From Amylostereum areolatum (taxonomy: Eukaryota; Basidiomycota; Agaricomycetes; Russulales; Stereaceae), in contig SAXG01000001.1 in assembly GCA_012932865.1 (NCBI GenBank), positions 1,415,693 to 1,479,692 of the forward strand: DNA of 64,000 bases, given 5' to 3'. Positions 27,138 to 38,887 of the stretch are shown in pieces; the stretch's first letter is position 1, and the number at the start of each line of letters is the position of its first letter. The position numbers and the translations under genes were made by a program. Below the pieces are notes generated by a model. The model was given only the letters and a program-made list of their open reading frames with translations. It was not told the DNA's origin and ran no database searches.

Positions 27138-27364
27138 GTTGCACGCAGGTACTGGAAAGCGATACGGATGACGGGGCAGAGCGGGCAGGGCCTGGTGCGC
27201 GTTCGCTCAGTCGCGTTCGGTCTTCGCAGGTCTTCGCAGTGCGCACAACCTCACACAAGCGCCCGTGTATAGGAATCCCGCGACATCGGCCATTGCCGAT
27301 AACTCAAAGTTTTCGACCACCATCGTCCCCGTCCCACACCTATCCACATCCCCACATCACCCAC

Positions 27365-30296
27365 ATGTCTCGTTTTTTCCGACAAGCAGGCGATTCCGAC
27401 TCCGAGTCTGAGGACTCCGAGGAGGAGCTCATGACCAGCGACGATGATGCCGCCCCCACCAAACCCGCAGCCCCCACCAAGCCCGTCATGTCTCGCTTCT
27501 TGCGTACATGACGGATCCGAGTCCAGCTCCTCCTCGGACGAGGAATCGGAAGACGACGACGACTCAGACGAGGAAGGAGAGTCCAAGGATACGAAGAAAA
27601 AATCCAAGTTCCTTCTCAGTGGTTCCGAAGATGGCGATAGCGACGAGGACGTCAAGCGCGTAGTCAAGAGCGCGCGCGATAAACGATTGGACGAGATGGA
27701 GATGACGGGCAAGGTGATGGAAAATGCGTTGAAGATCAACGACTGGACGGCGATCCAAAATGGTTCGTCCTTTCGTTCTCGTGCGTCTATTGTTGTTCAT
27801 CGCATCCAATAGAATTCGACAAGCTCGTGCGTATGGTTCAACGCCAACAAAACATGTCCGAACCCGTCCCCGCATTCTACATCCGCACGCTTGTTTCCCT
27901 CGAGTCTTCCATAAACGACACCGTAACGAAGGAGAAGGAGGCGAAGAAAAAGATGAACGCACTCAACGCCCGCGCACTTACTGCCATGAAGCAGAAGGTC
28001 AAGAAAATGCTCAAAGAGTTTGAGAAGGAAATCAAACTTTTCCAGACGGTGCGCTATCTTTTCTTTGGTATAGGATTCGCCTCTCAACCATCTGCCGCCA
28101 GGACCCGGAGGCCTTCGAGCGCGAATATGCCGTGGCGTCGACCATCCCAGAGGCTACTCCTGTCCGAGCTAAAAAGGTCAAGAAGGCGGACGAAGAGGAC
28201 GCCCCCGATGATGATTTTACAACCGTTGGAAAAGGGGGGAAAGCGACCCAATATACCTCAGAGGGAATCTTCAAGCACCTTCAAGCCATCCAGGAGGCCA
28301 GAGGGAAGAAAGTGCGTTCACAAGTATCGGCGCTGATTCGTTGTATTCATTGGCACCCCGCAGAATACCGACCGTGCAGACCAAATTCGTACCCTCGAAA
28401 AACTCCTGGCTGTCGCTGCGACATCCTACCAACGCATCCGCGTCCTGCTAGCTCTGGTTTCTTCCCGTTTTGACTATAATGCGTCTTTAGCGTCTTACAT
28501 GCCTATCGAACTTTGGCTGTCTGCGCAGCGAGAGATTGACCAGCTCATTACCATCGCCGCGGCCGACCCCAGCTATTCCGTCCAGGAAATAACGGAGGAC
28601 TATGACGACCTTGTAGAACGGGCCCCCGCAGACGAGAAAGACGGCGTGGTGCGCATTCGCGGGAGCATCATCAGCTTCGTCGACCGCTTGGATGACTGAA
28701 TTCACCTCGGAGCCTGCAACACATCGATCCCCACGGAACGGAGTACGTCGATCGATTGAAGGACGAAACTGGCCTTTACTTGCACCATCTGTCGCGCCCA
28801 AGCTCTGTGCGAAAAGAGAAAACAGGCAGAGCCTTTGGGGCGGGTAATCATGCGCCGTTTAGAGCACATATACTCAAAGGTTCGTCCTTGTGATTTTCGA
28901 GCCGCCATCCTTATTTACCACCGTCATTTTTAGCCCGACGCGGTCCTCACTGTGTTAGAAAATGCTGCCATCGGCTCCGATTTAATCCCCTCCCTCACTC
29001 TTGATACTGCGTCCTCTCCTTCCAAGCTCATCCACGGCCTTTGTGTCCACCTGTATCAGGCGGGGAACACCATTCTACGTACCCGCGCAATGCTCAGCCA
29101 TATCTACCACTACGCACTCCATAACGACTTCTACACCGCGCGCGATATGCTCCTCATGTCACACCTTCAAGAGACGATCCATTCAGCGGACGTCGCCACC
29201 CAGATCCTTTATAATCGCAGCGTGGTTCAACTAGGACTTTGTGCTTTCCGCTGTGGTCTCGTCAAGGAGGCGCAGGCAACACTTCAAGATATCTTTACAA
29301 CTCAACGCGTAAAAGAACTTTTGGCTCAGGGTGTCCACCAGCAAAAGTTCCACACCCTTACTCCAGAGCAGGAAAAGGCCGAGAAGCAACGTCAGCTCCC
29401 CTTCCACATGCACATCAACACCGAGCTTCTCGAGGCAGCTTTCCTTGTCTCCAGCATGCTCGTCGAGATCCCCGTGCTGGCGAGTATTGACACGGAGGAG
29501 CAGAAGCGCAAGGCGATCTCCAAGCCCTTCCGTCGTCTTTTGGACTTCGCCGATCGTCAGGTCTTCACCGGTCCGCCTGAAAGCACTCGTGATCATATTA
29601 TGCAGGCGAGCAAGGCGTTGCAAAACGGACAGTGGGAGCATTGTCGCGACTTGATTCAAGGCATCAAGATTTGGGGTCTTATGCCGGAGGCGGCGTCCGT
29701 GAAGGAGATGTTGGCAAAGTAAGTCCTATCTTATCCCTCTTCACGTAATCGTTGGCACTGACAATAGCATAGACGCATTCAGGAGGAAGGTCTGCGAACG
29801 TACCTTTTCACGTTTGCACCGCACTACAAGACACTTTCCTTATCTCTCCTTTCCCGCACTTTCTCGCTGTCACAAAGAAGCGTCAACTCCATCGTATCTC
29901 GCATGATCTGGAACGAGGAACTTATCGGCATCTCTTGACCAGTCCTCTGGCGTCGTTGTCTTCCACCGTGTTGATCTTTCACATTCTCAACAGCTCGCGC
30001 AGACGCTTGCAGAGCGGGTGGGTACTCTGGTTGACCAGAATGAGAAGGCCCTTGATTTCCGCTTGGGCGGCTCTGGTGGTTGGGGCGACAGGGCGGAAGG
30101 AGGCAAGGGGGACAAGCGTGGTGAACAAACTCAGGAACGAAGAGGGCGTGGAGAGCGGAGGGGAGGTGCTGCTGCTCGTGGTGAGTACAGCTCTCTTATT
30201 GCTGTTGCCGAACTGATGGATATCTTAGGAACTCGGGGTGGTCGTGGAGCACGCTTTGCTCAGGGCCTCGGCAACCAGATGGCAAGGACGCGATGA
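27365..30296 (+). CDS. NIP1: Eukaryotic translation initiation factor 3 subunit C
   Basis: Core eIF3 subunit that bridges eIF1/eIF5 and the 40S ribosome. Recognised from MSRFFRQAG, the acidic Ser/Asp/Glu N-terminus, [36 protein letters not shown], the central EAISFV-type region ([11 protein letters not shown]), [32 protein letters not shown] and the PCI region [17 protein letters not shown]. The C-terminus is an RGG-type tail ([11 protein letters not shown]). GT-AG introns: 27763-27812, 28049-28101, 28312-28363, 28880-28933, 29719-29772 and 30181-30228. Five single-base frame changes, all +1, are needed at about 27509, 28697, 28707, 28792 and 29930; the first two are TGA codons in the open frame. 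As written the gene does not encode the full protein. An assembly error is the simplest cause. Confidence 0.92.
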
Positions 30297-31928
30297 GCTT
30301 ATTCTATGTTGTTATAAATGCACATATGTTGTGAATGTAACTTTCTTGAGCTCCGGTTCATGGCTGCATTGAAGGAAACCAGGACCCCCTAAATTCCCTA
30401 TAGAGCATTCATCCTAGGGTGTCCTATTTCCGGTGGTGCGCTAGGGCAGAATTTGGGTGATTTTTGGTGATTTACGTGATAGATTTTTTCAAGCCAGCCG
30501 TTTTTGTAGTCTCCACTGCTGACCTTATACATCAGCAACTTCACACATTTTGTTTGAGCTAGTTTGAGCTACATCAGGAAAAAGGACAATCTTGGCTCAG
30601 AGACGGCCATCTCTACAGCTCTATGGCCAGTTGTGTAGAGATGGACCGTCTCTGTGCGAAGACTGGTAGAGACGTGATCTCTAGGTGCAGACTGGTAGAG
30701 ATGCCGTCTCTACTAGTCTCTACCAGTCTCTGCCAGTCTCTGACACAGGCACGGCATGATATGCAAGTGTCGCGGAAGACATATTTACGATTACAGTACA
30801 CTTTGAGTGAATATAGTACTGTACCAATTGGAACGGTTCGTCTTGTCACGGTCACAGAGACCACTGACGAGACGAAATCTGCACTCTGTAACGTGTCACA
30901 AAGTTGTTTGACAAATCGTAATTCTGGGTTGAAGGTCACAACACGGAAAAAAAGGTCAAAAAAGGTCAAAATTTGCCAAAAATTGAACATTGTCACGTTC
31001 GCTAACCACCCCTGACAAAGCCAAATTTTCGTTGCACCTGTCACAGTCACAAGTGGGTGACGAACCGATTCAATTGGTACAGTATGCACCATTTTGGGCA
31101 CCGCACCCACACCACACCAACTTGAACACTGCACCACACTTGCACAGACATCAGCAAAAGCGGCAGAAGCTGGAAAGCCATTCCAGGATAGAATGCGCCG
31201 GAATGTGCCGGAATGCGCCTGGACTGGCAAGGGCTCCGGCCGGGAACTCGACGTGAGCGCGTCGCTCTTCTCGACTCATTTTGCCTGTCGGAGTTGCACC
31301 GTTCACACATAGCATACATTGTAATTCCAACGACTTTTCGCAAATATAAGCTACATAAGGATTAGGAAAAGAAGATTGAACGGAACATTACAGGTGGTTT
31401 CCGCATGGGCTCGCGGATGAAAAACAGGGAAGTCAGAACATTGACAGTTGAGTAGCTCACGTGTCACGTGCACTATACGGCCGTGTCGCTCTCCCCGACT
31501 TATAGAATTACTGCCCACCTGCCTTCAAGCCGACACGCGTGGTCGCGAACGACATATGATGTCATCCCTCCAATCTCATCCCAAAAATGTTCAGAGTTGG
31601 GCTCCCTGGGCAAACAGAGACACAACTGTGACGACACACGTCAATAGCCCCTATCTTTTTCCTCAAAGGGACTTACACCCTTTTCATTTTGTTACGACGG
31701 TGGAAGGACATTGTTTTGGACTGGGGATTATGGCTGGGTTGGTCACGTGACTAAGCACGTGTTTCTCTTCACATGACGTATCACCTGATTTCGGACTTTG
31801 GAACTCCGCTTACACGCACAGCATAGAATCAGTGCACAGGATTGGTAGAATACAATTACTGTACTTAGGATATTATGTGGGTCAAGGGGCTCTGAAGTGG
31901 GTCACCCTAGTAGTATAAAAGGAGTGCA
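30297..31928. other. Non-genic region before element A
   Basis: 1.6 kb without a gene I can support. It holds a cluster of inverted repeats (listed separately), several CACGTG words, and a TATAAAAGG at about 31914 just upstream of the first LTR of element A. The open frames here match nothing known. Confidence 0.5.
30598..30740. repeat. Cluster of nested inverted repeats built on GTAGAGA/TCTCTAC
   Basis: A stem of about 20 bp pairs 30598-30618 with 30633-30654 around a 14 nt loop. A second stem pairs ACTGGTAGAGA with TCTCTACCAGT a few tens of bases further on. Short TCTCTACCAG/TCTCTGCCAG words then repeat in tandem. It could be a degraded foldback element. Confidence 0.55.
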
Positions 31929-32118
31929 TGTAGCGAGCCTAGTCCTCATCTCGACCTCTTGGTCTTTGGACTAGTCGTTTGCAGTGCCTAAGTAGTGCCC
32001 CTGCGGCTTCGCGCGCTGACCTGTGTAGTCGCGCTCGAGGAGGTTGACTTCAAGTTTCTTTCTTGTTTTTGTTGTGTGTTGTTGTCGTTGTCGGCACGTG
32101 ATCGACTCCGTCGTCACA
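31929..32118 (+). repeat. 5' LTR of element A
   Basis: 190 bp, starts TGTAGCGAGC and ends CGTCGTCACA; about 98% identical to 38373-38562. It contains no TATA box of its own; a TATAAAAGG lies just outside, at about 31914. Confidence 0.8.
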
Positions 32119-32611
32119 TTAGGTCGAGATCTCTCACGCGCACCCTGCTCTGAAGGAGTAGCTTGTGCGACAAGTCGTTCCCTTCATGTTCGAGTCCCAG
32201 TTGAGCCCACTTCGCTTGTACGCGCACATTCACACGGATAGAGTAACGTGTTCCGTACCACTCCGGGCAGCGCGTTTGTAGTGAAACCTTTGGGCAGATC
32301 TATGCGGCTACGCTTGTCTTTGCCTGACCACGGGTGGACCGAGTTGATTCTTGAAGTTGCACCTTTGGTGTAAGAGCTTGTGAAACGCGGCTTCGAACGG
32401 CAAAATTACTGGTTGCCGCTGCGCCCTTGTGAGACGCTAGTCGGAACGTCCCCACCAACAGGCCTAGGAGGCTGAGGAAATCAGGGGTAGACGAATCGTG
32501 AATCTGGGGATAAAGTGCCTGTGATAGGCGACGACTTTGGGAATCTTTCGGTTCGGAGTTTGCACTGCCGGGGCCAATCCCTTGGTTAGGCCAACGAAAG
32601 TATCCCTGCTT

Positions 32612-34106
32612 AACCTTCCAACACGTTCCCTCGACCACCAGGACAAGCCGGTCATGCGTACCTTAACCCAGACGAGTTCGATTCAGACGACGACCCACTC
32701 GATACCAATCTTATTGTCGACTTTGAACTTTGGGATCAACCCGACGACTACCACTATCAACCCGACAACTCCGACGCCCTCCTACTTCTCTTCGACGAGC
32801 TCCCACCGAACGACATGGACACCGATCAGCTCCAACTGCTTCTCCAAGGTTTTGGTACCACGCTGGAGAACCTCAATAACACGATGGCCAGCATCAACAC
32901 TGCAGTTGGCGACATCAACATCGCCATGGGAGATATCAATACGGCAATGAATGGTGTCAACACGGCGCTTGGCGCAAACAACAGCCTCCTGACAACAGCC
33001 AACCAGACGAATCAGGCGCTGGGAACCGTTCTCCAAATGATGACAAACAGCCAAGGTGCGCTTGCGCACGCCATTACCAACTTCAATCCGAACCCCGTAG
33101 AGCAGACCTCGGGGGGAGACAAGTCCGTGGTGCCCTCTCCGTCTAAGTTCGATTGCAAAGGAAAAGGACTGGAAGCTCGCCACTTCCTGGCTGCCTACCA
33201 GAGCTGGGTGATGACAATGGGGACAAAGCTCAACGTCCTCAATGCCAACACCCACCAATGGGAAATGGTGGACTGTCTGTGGATCTAGGCGGCCCTTGAC
33301 TTCCTTATGGACGAGGCACGCACGTGGGTGCTTCCCCACATCAAGGCCCTGAACGTAGGCAACACCCCATTTGCCAATTGGGGCGCGTTCGTCGACGACT
33401 TCAAACAACACTTCATGCCGATTGACGTCTCCTTGGTCGCAAAGGAAGCGATCAAGAAGCTCTTCCAAGGGGATATGGACATTCCCCACTACAAGGCCCA
33501 CTTTGACGAGCACGCGGCGCAAACCGGCTGGTCGGACAATGACCTCCACGACAGGTTCTATGATAACCTATCGGACGGTGTAAAGGATGGACTCGTCAAT
33601 GTCCAAGCCAACACCGATACATTGGCAGACCTGGCCAAGTGGGCAACAGAAGTTGATCGTCGGTAGCGCAACCGCCACGGCGAGAAGCGTGGCAAGGGGA
33701 GCGAGCCCTCGCGCCCCTCCGGGCAGTCTTCAACTTCGGCTGACCCAGATGCCATGCAGGTCGATGCGACCGGCAACGGCAAGACCCTCATCTCCTATCT
33801 CAAGGAAATGCAGGGGAAGTGTTACGGGTGCGGGTCAAAGACCACACCAAGGCAAACGGCGGGCACGAACGCGACATCTGTTGCCACTGCGGCAAGACGG
33901 GCCATCGGGCCAACGTCTGCATGGACCAATATCTGGGCAAGCCTCAGCTGAAGAAGGTCGCAGGCACATCGGACAGCGACGCTACGGTCTCATCTGGCTC
34001 GACCTCCTCAGCTCCGGATAGTGCAGCGGCAGATTTGTTGCAGAAGTTGATGAGCCAGCAAGCAGAGCTGGCGAAGCAGATGGAGGCGCTTAAGGCGTCT
34101 TTTTAG
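32612..34106 (+). pseudogene. Gag of element A (broken)
   Basis: Capsid/nucleocapsid-type protein. The first ATG is 32815, but the frame is open and reads like protein (acidic, FDSDDDP) from about 32612. A helical region with heptad-like INTA/GDIN repeats is followed by a capsid-like region (FLAAYQSW, FKQHFMP, AKEAIKKLFQG) and zinc knuckles CYGCG and CHCGKTGHRANVC. Breaks: TAG at 33286-33288, TAG at 33664-33666, and one missing base near 33845 between the two knuckle halves. The stop at 34106 is probably the natural end. Confidence 0.75.
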
Positions 34107-34156
34107 AACAGACCCATGCTAAAGCAGCTGCGGCCGGGTCGAGTGGTAAGCACGGT

Positions 34157-37100
34157 ATGGACTCCACGGTTTCTCCTACGGACTCTTGTAAAACTACACA
34201 TGTTTCCTTTTCCTCTACGCCATTTTGTACGAATACGGACTACAATACGAAAACAGAAAACACAAAAAAATCATCTACGCCTACGTCTTCCTGTTCCTCT
34301 TCTTCTCCTACGTCATCATCGGTTCCTACGGCTACGACTTATTTATCTGAATATGAAAGCATTTCTTCTTGTACTATACCAGAAGTCCTCAAAGGAGGCA
34401 ATCATTTACGTATTTATGTTTTGTTAAAAGGGAGAAACCGTACCGTGCGAGTGGCTGCCATGGTGGATTCAGGGGCGACGGGGTTATTTATTAGTAAGCA
34501 CTTCGTAGAGAAGCACAGGGTGAACGCGCGGCCTCTGGCTCGCGGCATTCCCTTGTTCAATATCGATGGCACAAAGAACCAGGCTGGGAGCATTACACAT
34601 TATGCCCAGCTGGAACTATGCGTCGGGGATAGACGAGAACGGGCCGAGTTTCTGGTAACAGATCTCGGACCTGAGGACGTAATCCTTGGACTTCCGTGGC
34701 TTCGTAAGACGAACCCGGACATTGATTGGGCCAACGGTGAAGTACGGCTGGACGGAGAAACTCCAGAAGGAGAACCCTCCCCGCCAGACGAACCCTACTC
34801 CCGCATTAATGCCAATCGAAAGGAAAGGCGCTACCTCTTTAAGCAGGGGGTCCTAGACAATACCACTGATGAAGTCTGGTGCGCAGCAGGATATACGTAC
34901 TCCCAGCGTATCACGGAGGAAGCGGTGCGAGATAAGCGCCAGCGCACTTTCGAAGAGATTGTCCCAGAACAATATCGGGACTTCTCAAAGGTCTTCTCGG
35001 AGGAAGAATCAGAACGACTTCCTGAGCACCGGCCATATGACCATGGGATCGATCTGAAGGATGACGCACCCGAGACCCTCCGATCAAAGGCATATCCCAT
35101 GTCGGTCAACGAGCAGGCAGAGCTGGATAAGTTCATTGAAGACAATCTTCGAAAGGGGTACATCACCCCCTCGAAATCCCCAATGTCCTCACCGGTATTC
35201 TTCATCAAGAAGAAAGACGGGAAGCTGCGGTTGGTCCAGGACTACCGTAAGCTGAACGACATCACCGTAAAGAACCGGTATCCACTCCCGCTCGCGTCCG
35301 ATATCGTGAACCGGCTACGCGGGGCAAAGTATTTCACAAAGTTTGACGTTCGATGGGGCTACAACAACGTCCATATTAAGACGGGGGATGAGTGGAAAGC
35401 CGCCTTTTCTACAAATCGGGGGTTGTTTGAGCCGAGCGTAATGTTCTTTGGCCTCACCAACTCGCCGGCGACTTTCCAGGCCCTGATGAACTCGGTCTTC
35501 TCAGATCTGATCGCAAAGGGGCTCGTCGCGGTATACCTAGACGACATCCTCATCTTTACGAAAATACTAGAAGAACACCGCGAGGTTGTACGTGAAGTTC
35601 TGAAACGGCTACAGGACAACGACCTCTACCTACGCCCTGAGAAATGCGAATTCGAGAAAACCGAGATCGAATACCTCGGACTAGTGATACGAGAAGGAGA
35701 AGTGAGCATGGACCCTGCCAAGGTCCGCGCGGTGAAGGAATGGCCGACCCCGTGCAACCTACGTGAAGTTCGCGCGTTCATCGGGTTCGCCAACTTCTAT
35801 CGCCAGTTCATCAAGGACTTCGCTAAGCACACGAGGCCCTTGCATGACCTCACTAAGAAGGACACCCCCTGGAAGTGGGATATGGAGCAGCAGGACGCCT
35901 TCAACCGACTTAAAGAAGCCTTCGTGTCAGAACCCATCCTAATCATGTGGGAACCGGACCGCCCAACACAGGTTAAATCAGATGCATCCGGATATGCTAC
36001 CGGCGGGATACTCTCCCAAAAGCTCGAGTCAGATGGCCTTTGGCACCCAGTCGTGTTCCGGTCCGAATCCATGTTGGAAACCGAACACAATTATGAAATC
36101 TACAACCGGGAGATGCTTGGAGTCATACGTGCCCTCGAAGACTGGCAGCACTTCCTGGAAGGACTGCCTCAGCCTTTTGAAATTGTAACCGACCATTGTA
36201 ATCTAGAGTACTGGAAAACCGCGCGAGATCTTAATCGAAGACAGGTGCGCTGGTCAATCTGGCTCAGTCGGTTCGATTTCAAAATGACTCATAAGGCCGG
36301 AAGCTCGATGCAGGCAGACCCGCTCTCAAGGCTTAACATGCACGCGGTCTCAGATTCCGAGGACAACCGCGGCGTGACAATGCTGAAGCCTGAGCTCTTC
36401 GCCGGCATTGCTGTCACCTACTTCTGCCCGGATGACCTCGCAGAGCGCATACATAAGGGGAGTGAGCGAGAGGCCAAAGTAGCCCATGGCTTGGACACAC
36501 TTCGAAAGAAAGGCCCTCGTAAGCTGACCAATGGCGCCCTGGAATGGGAGGAGGACGACGGGCTCGTGTACTATAAAGGGAAGCTGTACATCCCCGCCGA
36601 TAAGGACCTTCGGACCGAGATTCTCAGATCCTGTCACGGTGCGGTCACGGCGGGGCACCCTGGAAAACACAGGACCCTTGAGCTGGTCAGCCGCCATTAC
36701 TGGTGGCCGGGCATGGCGACATTTGTCACTAAGTACGTGGTGGGGTGCGATACGTGTCAACGCTACAAACCGGCGCAGCATCCACAGAGTCAGCTGTAGC
36801 CGCATGAAGTCCCTGAAGGCGCGTGGCAGACAGTCGGGGTGGATCTCATCACCCAGCTGCCCCCTTCTAATGGCTATGACGCGATCGCCACCTACGTGGA
36901 CCATTACACTAAGCAGGTCCACGCTATCCCCACGACTTCAGACGTCACTGCTGACGGTGTCGCGGACTTACACTATAAGGAGATATTCCAGCTCCACGGA
37001 CTACCGAAGAAGTTTGTCTCGGACCGGGGTCCTCAGTTCGCGGCCCGCATGATGCGTGCCCTTTACGAACGGTTAGGCATAGACGCCGGTCTTACGACCG

Positions 37101-37717
37101 CCTACCACCCTGCGGCCAATGGACAGACAGAGCGCATGAACAAGGAAGTCGAACAGCAACTGCGCATGTTCTGTAACCAAAGGCAGGATGATTGGGCAGA
37201 TTTCCTGCCCACCGCCGAGTTCGTTATCAATTCACGCCTTAATGCGGCAACGGGACACACACCCTTTGAATTGATCTACGGATACACCCCGGACTTTACA
37301 GTTCCGGTCGGCGGAGGAACGCGCATGCCGAAGCTAGACCAGCGCCTCCGCAAGCTGCGCGAAGCACGCGAAGACGCCGAAGCTGCCATGCAACTCGATA
37401 AGGAGAACATGAAAAACTCCCGAGCTCCGGGACGGACTCGCCCTCACGAGTTCAAAGTAGGGGATAAGGTCATGCTTGCATTGAAGAACATCTTGATCCA
37501 CCAAGCGAGCTATAAGCTAGGCCCGCGCCAACTCGGTCCTTACAAAGTGATCGAGCGGGTTGGTGATCTTGATTATCGACTCAAGCTTCCCCCACAGCTC
37601 AAAGTCCACAACATCTTTCACGTGGACAAGCTCTCGCCGTGGAAGGGCAACGAGGTTAATGGGCAACTGCCGCCGCCGCCACCTCCGGTCGAAGTTGACG
37701 GAGAAGAGGAATACTAG
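34157..37717 (+). pseudogene. Pol of element A (PR-RT-RH-IN), one nonsense codon
   Basis: 880 codons run open from 34157, then TAG at 36797-36799, then the integrase continues in the same frame to 37717. Protease VDSGATGLF at about residue 102; RT with AVYLDDILIFT at about residue 457; RNase H SDASGYATGG; integrase zinc finger HPGKHRTLELVSRHYWWPG...CDTCQ, and catalytic D, D (SDRGPQF) and E (GQTERMN). The C-terminus is a GPF/Y-like segment (LGPYKVIERVG) ending in Pro and acidic residues. No chromodomain is seen. Apart from the TAG it looks intact. Confidence 0.85.
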
Positions 37718-38367
37718 AGCTCTTCACGAGTGCACTCTTACAGGTACCTGCAACCTTGAGACAGGTACCTGTGGCTCCAGATCTTATACTCCCACTCTCA
37801 CAAGTATCAGGCACACAGGTACCTGTGGCACAGATACTCCCACTCGCGGATACACAGGTATGACAAGTACCTGTTGTTCCTAGAAGATATGATATAAGCG
37901 GCAGCGGGGGCCTTCTTGGACTCACCTTGGAAGCTCTGTTAAGCATATTGACACTCCATTTTGAAGGTGAGGATAATGCTAGTAACATTTGGGTACAGGT
38001 AAACATGCATCAGGTTATGATACAGCGTACCATGCAAGGCTTTCAATCATATATGTGAGGAGAGGAGAGGAAAGGGATGAGAAAGGAGCCACAATGGAAA
38101 CAACAGTACATAAGGATCTGCAAGAGATAATGCTTATACCAATCCAATAGCTATTATTTGTAATTATATCAAGATCAACCCTGCCAAAGTACCTGACAGG
38201 TATTTGACAGGTACTTGCACAGGTAACCTGTGAGCTCAAAAGTCATAACTGTACTCTCACGAGTATCAGGCACACGAGTACTCGTATCCGCGGATGACAA
38301 TACCCACGGATGTGCCTTACAGGTACTCATACAGGTACTCACGAGTATAGCCACTCGTGAAGAGCTC
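37717..38367. mobile_element. TA-flanked inverted-repeat element (MITE-like) inside element A
   Basis: Perfect terminal inverted repeats, GAGCTCTTCACGAGTG at 37717-37732 and its complement at 38352-38367, are flanked by TA on both sides, as for Tc1/mariner-type insertions. The interior has no transposase frame. It carries many copies of a palindromic word CAGGTACCTG and relatives near both ends. It sits between the purine tract/pol stop and the 3' LTR of element A; removing it (one TA copy left) joins the tract to the LTR with only a few bases between. Confidence 0.75.
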
Positions 38368-38372
38368 TAGCA

Positions 38373-38562
38373 TGTAGCGAGCCTAGTCCTCATCTCGACC
38401 TCTTGGTCTTTGGACTAGTCGTTTGCAGTGCCTAAGTAGTGCCCCTGCGGCTTCGCGCGCTGACCTGTGTAGTCGCGCTCGAGGAGGTTGACTTCAAGTT
38501 TCTTTCTTGTTTTTGTTGTGTGTCATTGTTGTTGTCGGCACGTGATCGACTCCGTCGTCACA
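38373..38562 (+). repeat. 3' LTR of element A
   Basis: 190 bp copy of 31929-32118. It follows directly on the inserted inverted-repeat element. Confidence 0.8.
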
Positions 38563-38882
38563 ACAACTATAAAGTCTGTCTCCCCCATTTTTACCCTTTC
38601 TTTCCGTCCCCTCTCCCTTTCCTCCCTTCTACCATCATGCAGTCGACTCCAACTCCCGCTATTCTACCCTCCACTCTCATTGGTCCCATGGAGGCTCGTG
38701 TGCGCACCATCACGTCGTTAAGGCTCCAACTGTTTAGTTTATGTTTACCCCTCTAGGTGTAAATAAACAGTATATAGTTATAAACAGTAAATAAACAGTA
38801 AATAAACTATTTATTTGAGCTTCAAGACCATCGGAGCATGCAGCATGTCTGGATCATCCACAACGATACACAGGTAATTGCA
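38563..38882. other. Flank between elements A and B
   Basis: Begins with a TATAAAG, a pyrimidine-rich leader and a short ATG frame at 38637 (MQSTPTPAILPS, ending GPMEARVR). This resembles the start of a gag gene and may be a leftover of another element. It is followed by AT-rich DNA with several AAATAAACAGT repeats (38760-38815). Nothing else recognised. Confidence 0.35.
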
Positions 38883-38887
38883 CACAG

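Larger units (their letters stand above)
31929..38562 (+). mobile_element. Element A: decayed Ty3/gypsy-type LTR retrotransposon
   Basis: Two 190 bp direct repeats (31929-32118 and 38373-38562, three differences, starting TG and ending CA) flank gag- and pol-like frames in the order protease, reverse transcriptase, RNase H, integrase. That order defines the Ty3/gypsy group. A purine tract (GGAGAAGAGGAA) lies close before the 3' LTR, separated from it by an inserted inverted-repeat element. No matching target duplication was found at the ends. Frames are broken by three TAG codons and one missing base. Confidence 0.85.

Noticed and set aside
27122..27364. Upstream extension of NIP1 to 27122
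   Set aside because: The family starts at MSRFF; the upstream text overlaps the divergent promoter and is not conserved.
31914..31922. TATAAAAGG as the promoter of element A
   Set aside because: It lies outside the 190 bp LTR as defined by the second copy, so it may belong to the target DNA or to a longer LTR lost at the 3' side; undecided.
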